A DNA stretch of 50,098 nucleotides from a bacterium. GTDB taxonomy: Bacteria > Desulfobacterota > DSWW01. The stretch lies in NCBI GenBank assembly GCA_028277985.1, contig JANQFG010000240.1, forward strand, positions 1-50,098. The letters run 5' to 3'. Positions 46,514 through 50,098 of the stretch are shown here, piece after piece. Positions within the stretch are counted from its first letter, which is position 1. Every line of letters starts with the position of its first letter. The translations under genes were made by a program, and so were the position numbers. The notes beneath the pieces are model-generated. The model had not been told where the DNA came from. It was given only the letters and a program-made list of their open reading frames with translations, and did no database searches.

Positions 46514-47392
46514 ATGACCATGATGGACGGACGGGCCTTTGCCCAGGAAAAGCTGATGGACAATGCGGCACTCGTGCTGAACGCATATTACAAGGCTCCG
46601 CTGACGACGAGCCGGTTGAATCACAAAGCCATGATCGTCACGGGCGAGGAAATGAAGCCCCTATTGGATGTCATCGAGGTGTTGGCAGAAAAGGTGGGTG
46701 GCCACGAGGCCACGCAGAACATGTTTGCGCCCCTTTACATGGACTACCTCGCCTACCGGGTGGCCATCGACGAGGGGATGTCGCCCGCGCTCCTTCTGTT
46801 GGGTGCGGATCTCGCGAAGGCGGATCTGGGTTGGGACTGCGGTGCCTGCGGTTTCGCCACCTGCGGGGAGCTGACCCGGCATTTCAAAAAGAACAGCGGC
46901 ATGGGAAGGATGATGGTGGGGCCTTCGTGCGCATGGAAATCCCTGGACTGGGGGATCGCCTGCGACTACGCGTGCGCTGCTGCGTGGGAGCTCAACATGG
47001 AGAACCGGATCGAAGGGACCTACGGGTTGCTCGCCTACGCCTTGGGGTACATGGATGACGTGTCGGCCGTGATGGCGTTGCCTCTCGGACCCGTGACCGA
47101 ATTCTGGTACTACAACCGCCCGACCATGGGCAAGGTGATCACGCCGGAGGCGCAGGCCGCACTGCTACGCAACAACGTTGCGGTCCACTGGGAAATGTTC
47201 GCCGGGGATCTGAAGCCCCCCATGAAGGGCGAGGGTGAGTGGTGGACCCGGCCGCCCGAGTACGGGAGCATCGGCCCGGACCCCGAGTATACCGAATTCC
47301 AGCAGAGGAACTCCGGCTTGATGCTCGAGGCCGTCATGGAAGTCCGGCCCAAGGTGGAGGAGTTGAAGAAAAGGTGGACCGCGAAGAAGTAG
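46514..47392 (+). CDS. DUF2148-family Fe-S protein, second copy
   Basis: This 292-residue relative of the preceding product has the same order of segments: ALVLNAYYKAPLTTSRLNHKAMIVTGEEM, YMDYLAYRVAIDEGMSPALLLLGADLAKADLGWDCGACGFATCGEL with Cys109, 112, 117 and more Cys in GPSCAWKSLDWGIACDYACAAAWELN. The CGxCGxxxC motif is as in [4Fe-4S] domains of RnfB-like and CO dehydrogenase-associated proteins. It lies 52 bases after the first copy. The C-terminal part has an extra Trp/Tyr-rich segment. Function is unknown; an electron-transfer or redox-catalytic role in the pathway of this operon is likely. Confidence 0.8.
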   Translation: MTMMDGRAFAQEKLMDNAALVLNAYYKAPLTTSRLNHKAMIVTGEEMKPLLDVIEVLAEKVGGHEATQNMFAPLYMDYLAYRVAIDEGMSPALLLLGADLAKADLGWDCGACGFATCGELTRHFKKNSGMGRMMVGPSCAWKSLDWGIACDYACAAAWELNMENRIEGTYGLLAYALGYMDDVSAVMALPLGPVTEFWYYNRPTMGKVITPEAQAALLRNNVAVHWEMFAGDLKPPMKGEGEWWTRPPEYGSIGPDPEYTEFQQRNSGLMLEAVMEVRPKVEELKKRWTAKK

Positions 47393-47425
47393 TCGAGCAT
47401 TGCACGATTCGAAAGGAGATGCAGC

Positions 47426-48178
47426 GTGTTCAAGGAGACGATCGCCCTCGTTACGGGTGCGGCATCCGGAATCGGTCTCGAGATCGCCAGGCAGTTCGTG
47501 GAGGAAGGTGCGACCGTTGTAGGTGTCGACTGGAACGAGGAGAACCTTCAGGCAACGGACGAAAGCCTCGGAGACCGGTTCATCGCAAGACTGTGCGACG
47601 TCAGGAAGGCGGACCAGATACGCGATCTGTGCAAGTACATAGGGGATGAATTCGGGCGGCTGGACGTCCTGGTCAACAACGCCGGAACGGGCATTCTCCA
47701 GGATCCCGAAGAGATCGGGGAAATGGAATTCCTCTTCAACTACGACATCCTGCTCAAGGGTCCCGTCCTTTTGGTGAAGGACCTCGCTCCCATGCTCCGA
47801 AAATCCGCGAACCCCTCGGTCATCAACATGGCCTCTGTTGCGGCGCGAATCAACGCAGCGAAACACGTCTTGTACGCAACCGCCAAGGCCGCCCTCGAGA
47901 GATACACCCAGCACCTGACGCGGGATCTTCCCGGCATCCGGTTCAACTGCATCCTTCCCGGGGTGATCGAGACGCCACTCCTGAATAACTACGGAGAGGA
48001 GAATGTTCCGGCCATACTCGAGCTGGTGGCGGGCAGGGTCCCGTGTGGACGAGCGGGCAAGGCCGAGGACATCGCCAACTGCGTGCTCTTCCTCTGTTCG
48101 GACAAGGCGACCTATATCAACGGCGCATCCATCGTGATCGACGGAGGACTCATGCAGGCCGGAGACTTTGGCTTATAG
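47426..48178 (+). CDS. Short-chain dehydrogenase/reductase (SDR), NAD-type
   Basis: This 250-residue classical SDR starts at a GTG behind AAAGGAG. It has TGAASGIG (10-17), Asp35 after the second strand (favouring NAD over NADP), NNAG (84-87), catalytic Ser137, Tyr150 and Lys154 (LYATAK) and the FLCSDKATYINGASIVIDGG C-terminus. It should oxidise a 3-hydroxyacyl-CoA or similar alcohol to a ketone. Together with the DUF35 protein and thiolase downstream, it resembles the bbsD-bbsA-bbsB order of benzylsuccinate-type beta-oxidation gene clusters, which suggests a branched or aromatic-side-chain acyl-CoA; that comparison is inference. Confidence 0.92.
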   Translation: MFKETIALVTGAASGIGLEIARQFVEEGATVVGVDWNEENLQATDESLGDRFIARLCDVRKADQIRDLCKYIGDEFGRLDVLVNNAGTGILQDPEEIGEMEFLFNYDILLKGPVLLVKDLAPMLRKSANPSVINMASVAARINAAKHVLYATAKAALERYTQHLTRDLPGIRFNCILPGVIETPLLNNYGEENVPAILELVAGRVPCGRAGKAEDIANCVLFLCSDKATYINGASIVIDGGLMQAGDFGL

Positions 48179-48187
48179 GAGGTACGA

Positions 48188-49489
48188 ATGAAATATTTCA
48201 CAGAGGACGAGCTTCTCAAAGAGAGCCGGCCCCTGGCGGACCTTGCCCTGGAGGCTCTCGAGGCGGGAAAGGTGAAGAACCTTTACTACCTCTTGAACGA
48301 AATGAACCAGGGCCATGCAGGACTCTGCGGACTGGGGCTTCAGTGGCTCCCGAGGATGTTCGGCAGGATCCGGAACGATTTCGGTGAGGACGTCCTGGAC
48401 GGGATGCTCGGGAAATCCTGCTCTTATCTGATGGAGCCGTACGTTGAGGAATTCTCGGGCGGAGATGAAAAGGGTGTGATTACGCAGATCATCCAGATGT
48501 GGATGTACCAGCACAGCGCACACATCGTTCCCATTGCAGAAAACGATGACGAGGTCGCCTTTTCTCTGACCCCCTGCGGTTCGGGTGGGAGGTTTCTGCT
48601 CGCGGGCTGGCCTGACACGACACCGGAAATCTTCCGTCCATGCTCGGACGGCACACCGATCTTCTGCCGTGGGTGCAAGGCCCTGCAGAAGGCCTTCAAT
48701 GCGGCGTGCGGCGCGGAAGTGTGGACCACGGAAATCAATGAGGATCTTCTCGGCGGTTGCACGATGCGCTTCTCGAAACAGAAGAGCAAGGGACAGAAGC
48801 TCTTCGAGCCTCTCGAGCTCTATCAGGTAGTCAAGTCACGTTGTCAGCAGGCGATCGAAAGGATCCGGGAAGGGGATTTCAATGTCCGGGACCTCATCAA
48901 GGATCAGCACCGAGAGTGGCTGCCTTACCACGATCTGATGATCACCTATGCGGTGTGCATCCAGGCAGAGATCTACCGGCAAAAGGGCTCGGACTACCTT
49001 GATGATTTTCTCAAAGAGACCTATGACACGGGCTTCGCCATGTTTTATCCGGTCTACGACGCACTGGATGATCTGGGCCTGCTCCGGATGTTCGTCCAGC
49101 TCTGGCACTACCATCAGGCTACGTTCCGGGTCGAGGAGGAGGAGGATCGGTTTGCCTTCATACTGGATCCCTGCGGCAGCGGTGGGCGGATGTACCGGGC
49201 GGATATGCACAAGGGGAGGTTCGAGTACGGTAAGGGCATGCCCTGTCTGATGAAGGAGCCGGCAAACATCAACTTCAACCGGAAGGACTACCCGGTCTAT
49301 TGCACTCACTGTGCCTCGAGCAACCGCGACCAGTTCGATGGGAAACCTTTCACTTTCGTGATCGACGGTCACGCAATGAAGGACCCGAAGTCGCCCTGCG
49401 TCCAGTATCTGTACAAGAAAGCGGCCAGGAGGGAGGTTTCGACCGAGATGCTGGCGCAAGTGGGAAAGACCGAGGTCGCCCCTCGGTAG
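48188..49489 (+). CDS. Unrecognised 433-residue protein with an internally duplicated CGSGGR/CxxC module
   Basis: I do not recognise a characterised family. The chain is two copies of one module. Copy 1 is centred on WMYQHSAHIVPIAEND...VAFSLTPCGSGGR (Cys130) with CRGC (Cys160, 163) and Cys191. Copy 2 has WHYHQATFRVEEEEDRFAFILDPCGSGGR (Cys329), YCTHC (Cys372, 375) and Cys404. Each module thus has a Cys before GSGGR, a CxxC and a later Cys with similar spacing. Four Cys per module suggest Fe-S clusters or zinc. There is no signal peptide. The gene starts 10 bases after the SDR stop behind TATAGGAGG and is followed at 49511 by the DUF35 gene, so it is in the middle of the acyl-CoA operon. Possible roles are a redox enzyme or a novel catalyst. 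Confidence 0.85.
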   Translation: MKYFTEDELLKESRPLADLALEALEAGKVKNLYYLLNEMNQGHAGLCGLGLQWLPRMFGRIRNDFGEDVLDGMLGKSCSYLMEPYVEEFSGGDEKGVITQIIQMWMYQHSAHIVPIAENDDEVAFSLTPCGSGGRFLLAGWPDTTPEIFRPCSDGTPIFCRGCKALQKAFNAACGAEVWTTEINEDLLGGCTMRFSKQKSKGQKLFEPLELYQVVKSRCQQAIERIREGDFNVRDLIKDQHREWLPYHDLMITYAVCIQAEIYRQKGSDYLDDFLKETYDTGFAMFYPVYDALDDLGLLRMFVQLWHYHQATFRVEEEEDRFAFILDPCGSGGRMYRADMHKGRFEYGKGMPCLMKEPANINFNRKDYPVYCTHCASSNRDQFDGKPFTFVIDGHAMKDPKSPCVQYLYKKAARREVSTEMLAQVGKTEVAPR

Positions 49490-49510
49490 CGAGGGAGGAG
49501 GACGAACAGC

Positions 49511-49954
49511 ATGAAACAGGTGAGAACCGGCTACGGCGCGGACGAGATTCCGATCCGGGAGGGATGCTTCGTCTTCCCGGACAACGAACAGAGTCGGCCG
49601 CGTCTGATCGGTACCCAATGTAGAAAGTGCGGTGACGTTGTCTTTCCGAAACGGAAACTCTGCACACTATGCGAGTCGGATGAGCTGATGGAAGAGGTCT
49701 TCATCGGCGAGAAGGGCACCTTGTACACCTACACCATCGTGAGGGCCGGATACCCGAACTTCGAGACGCCCTACATCCTCGGGATCGTGGAGCTTCCCGA
49801 CGGAAAGGATCTGCGGGTGCTCGCCCAGATCGAGGATTGCCCCCTCGATCAGGTTCGAATCGGTATGCCCCTGGAGTTGACGATCGGCAAGATCAAGACG
49901 GATACGAGGACCGGCAAGACCGTGGTGGGGCACAAGTACAGGCCCGTCGAGTAG
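49511..49954 (+). CDS. DUF35 / Zn-ribbon OB-fold acyl-CoA-associated protein
   Basis: This 147-residue protein has a rubredoxin-like zinc ribbon (CRKC and CTLC, residues 36-39 and 50-53) and a C-terminal OB-fold (GEKGTLYTYTIVRAG, PYILGIVELPDGKDLRVLAQIED). Proteins of this family bind thiolase-like subunits and are needed for their activity, as in the benzoylsuccinyl-CoA thiolase BbsAB and archaeal acetoacetyl-CoA thiolase/HMG-CoA synthase complexes. The thiolase gene begins 34 bases downstream, so the pair very likely forms a two-subunit thiolase. GGAGG precedes the ATG. Confidence 0.92.
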   Translation: MKQVRTGYGADEIPIREGCFVFPDNEQSRPRLIGTQCRKCGDVVFPKRKLCTLCESDELMEEVFIGEKGTLYTYTIVRAGYPNFETPYILGIVELPDGKDLRVLAQIEDCPLDQVRIGMPLELTIGKIKTDTRTGKTVVGHKYRPVE

Positions 49955-49987
49955 CAGGGAATGCTCCCCGGGCATGGGAGAGGAGCC

Positions 49988-50098
49988 ATGAGAAAGACAG
50001 CAATCGTTGGTGCGGGCATGATCCGGTTCGGGAAATACCCGGACCGATTCATCGAGGACATGGGGGCAGAGGCCGCCCTGAACGCGCTGCGCCACGCG
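49988..50098 (+). CDS. Thiolase / SCP-x type acetyl-CoA acyltransferase, N-terminal part (runs off the window)
   Basis: The ATG at 49988 (AGGAG upstream) opens a frame that starts MRKTAIVGAGMIRFGKYPD and continues FIEDMGAEAALNALRHA to the window end. This is the characteristic opening of the lipid-transfer-type thiolases. Only 37 residues are visible, so the catalytic Cys and His are not seen. Its position right after the DUF35 gene supports the assignment as the catalytic subunit of a DUF35-dependent thiolase. Confidence 0.88.
   Translation, partial: MRKTAIVGAGMIRFGKYPDRFIEDMGAEAALNALRHA

Noticed and set aside
1..50098. tRNA, rRNA, prophage, transposase or CRISPR-Cas genes
   Set aside because: I looked for cloverleaf-like segments in the intergenic regions, and for integrase or transposase motifs, and saw none. 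A tRNA scan would be needed to exclude a tRNA with certainty.

Overview
The window is GC-rich, densely coded DNA with no rRNA, tRNA, CRISPR array or transposase gene that I can see. The gene content points to an anaerobic, acyl-CoA-centred bacterium, most likely a deltaproteobacterium (Desulfobacterota or Syntrophobacterales type). It has B12-dependent acyl-CoA mutase subunits, single-domain Fe-S/flavin enoate reductases, a GlcD/HdrD-type oxidoreductase pair, fumarate-reductase-like flavoprotein and Fe-S subunits, DUF2148 Fe-S proteins, several acyl-CoA ligases and two large sigma-54 activators. No oxygenase or other oxygen-dependent enzyme is evident. The taxonomic placement is inference.

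Layout. (1) Positions 1-6462, minus strand: an operon of a FAD oxidase-like protein, a HdrD-like Fe-S protein, an OYE-family reductase, a two-gene acyl-CoA mutase and the start of an aldehyde dehydrogenase. (2) 6704-16016, plus strand: an unrecognised 751-residue protein, a crotonase resembling methylmalonyl-CoA decarboxylase, an acyl-CoA ligase, an MmgE/PrpD protein, a second OYE paralogue, a ureohydrolase-fold protein and a membrane protein. The two operons diverge from a control region with repeated palindromes. (3) 16344-21293: a GAF/sigma-54 activator and a zinc-ribbon/cyclase/ATPase/TPR signalling protein. (4) 21333-28807: a B12-binding radical SAM protein, acyl-CoA ligase and hydantoinase-like amidohydrolase on minus, divergent from a flavoprotein/Fe-S reductase pair. 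(5) 28937-35235, minus: an exported DUF362 protein, a beta-propeller lipoprotein, an HtrA fragment, a fused DAHP synthase-prephenate dehydratase with an aromatic-codon attenuator, and a LysM protein. (6) 35463-42065: small genes, a TetR-SRPBCC-NTF2 operon, a DUF1538-DUF1538-PII-CBS operon and a second crotonase. (7) 42121-50098: a 1039-residue sigma-54 activator divergent from an operon of two DUF2148 proteins, an SDR, an unrecognised internally duplicated Cys protein, a DUF35 protein and a thiolase.

The acyl-CoA genes suggest activation, reduction, carbon-skeleton rearrangement, decarboxylation and thiolysis of branched or carboxylated acyl-CoA substrates, with electrons moved by flavin and Fe-S proteins. 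Substrates are not identifiable from sequence alone.

The strongest regulatory discoveries are: the attenuator at 33776-34017 (a leader peptide with eight aromatic residues, an antiterminator and two terminators arranged so that one switch could open both); the sigma-54 divergon at 45273-45435 (paired 16-bp palindromes, a well-matched -24/-12 element and the activator gene next door); and a promoter overlapped by a 35-bp palindrome in front of the tetR gene. The least described protein system is the operon starting at 45640.
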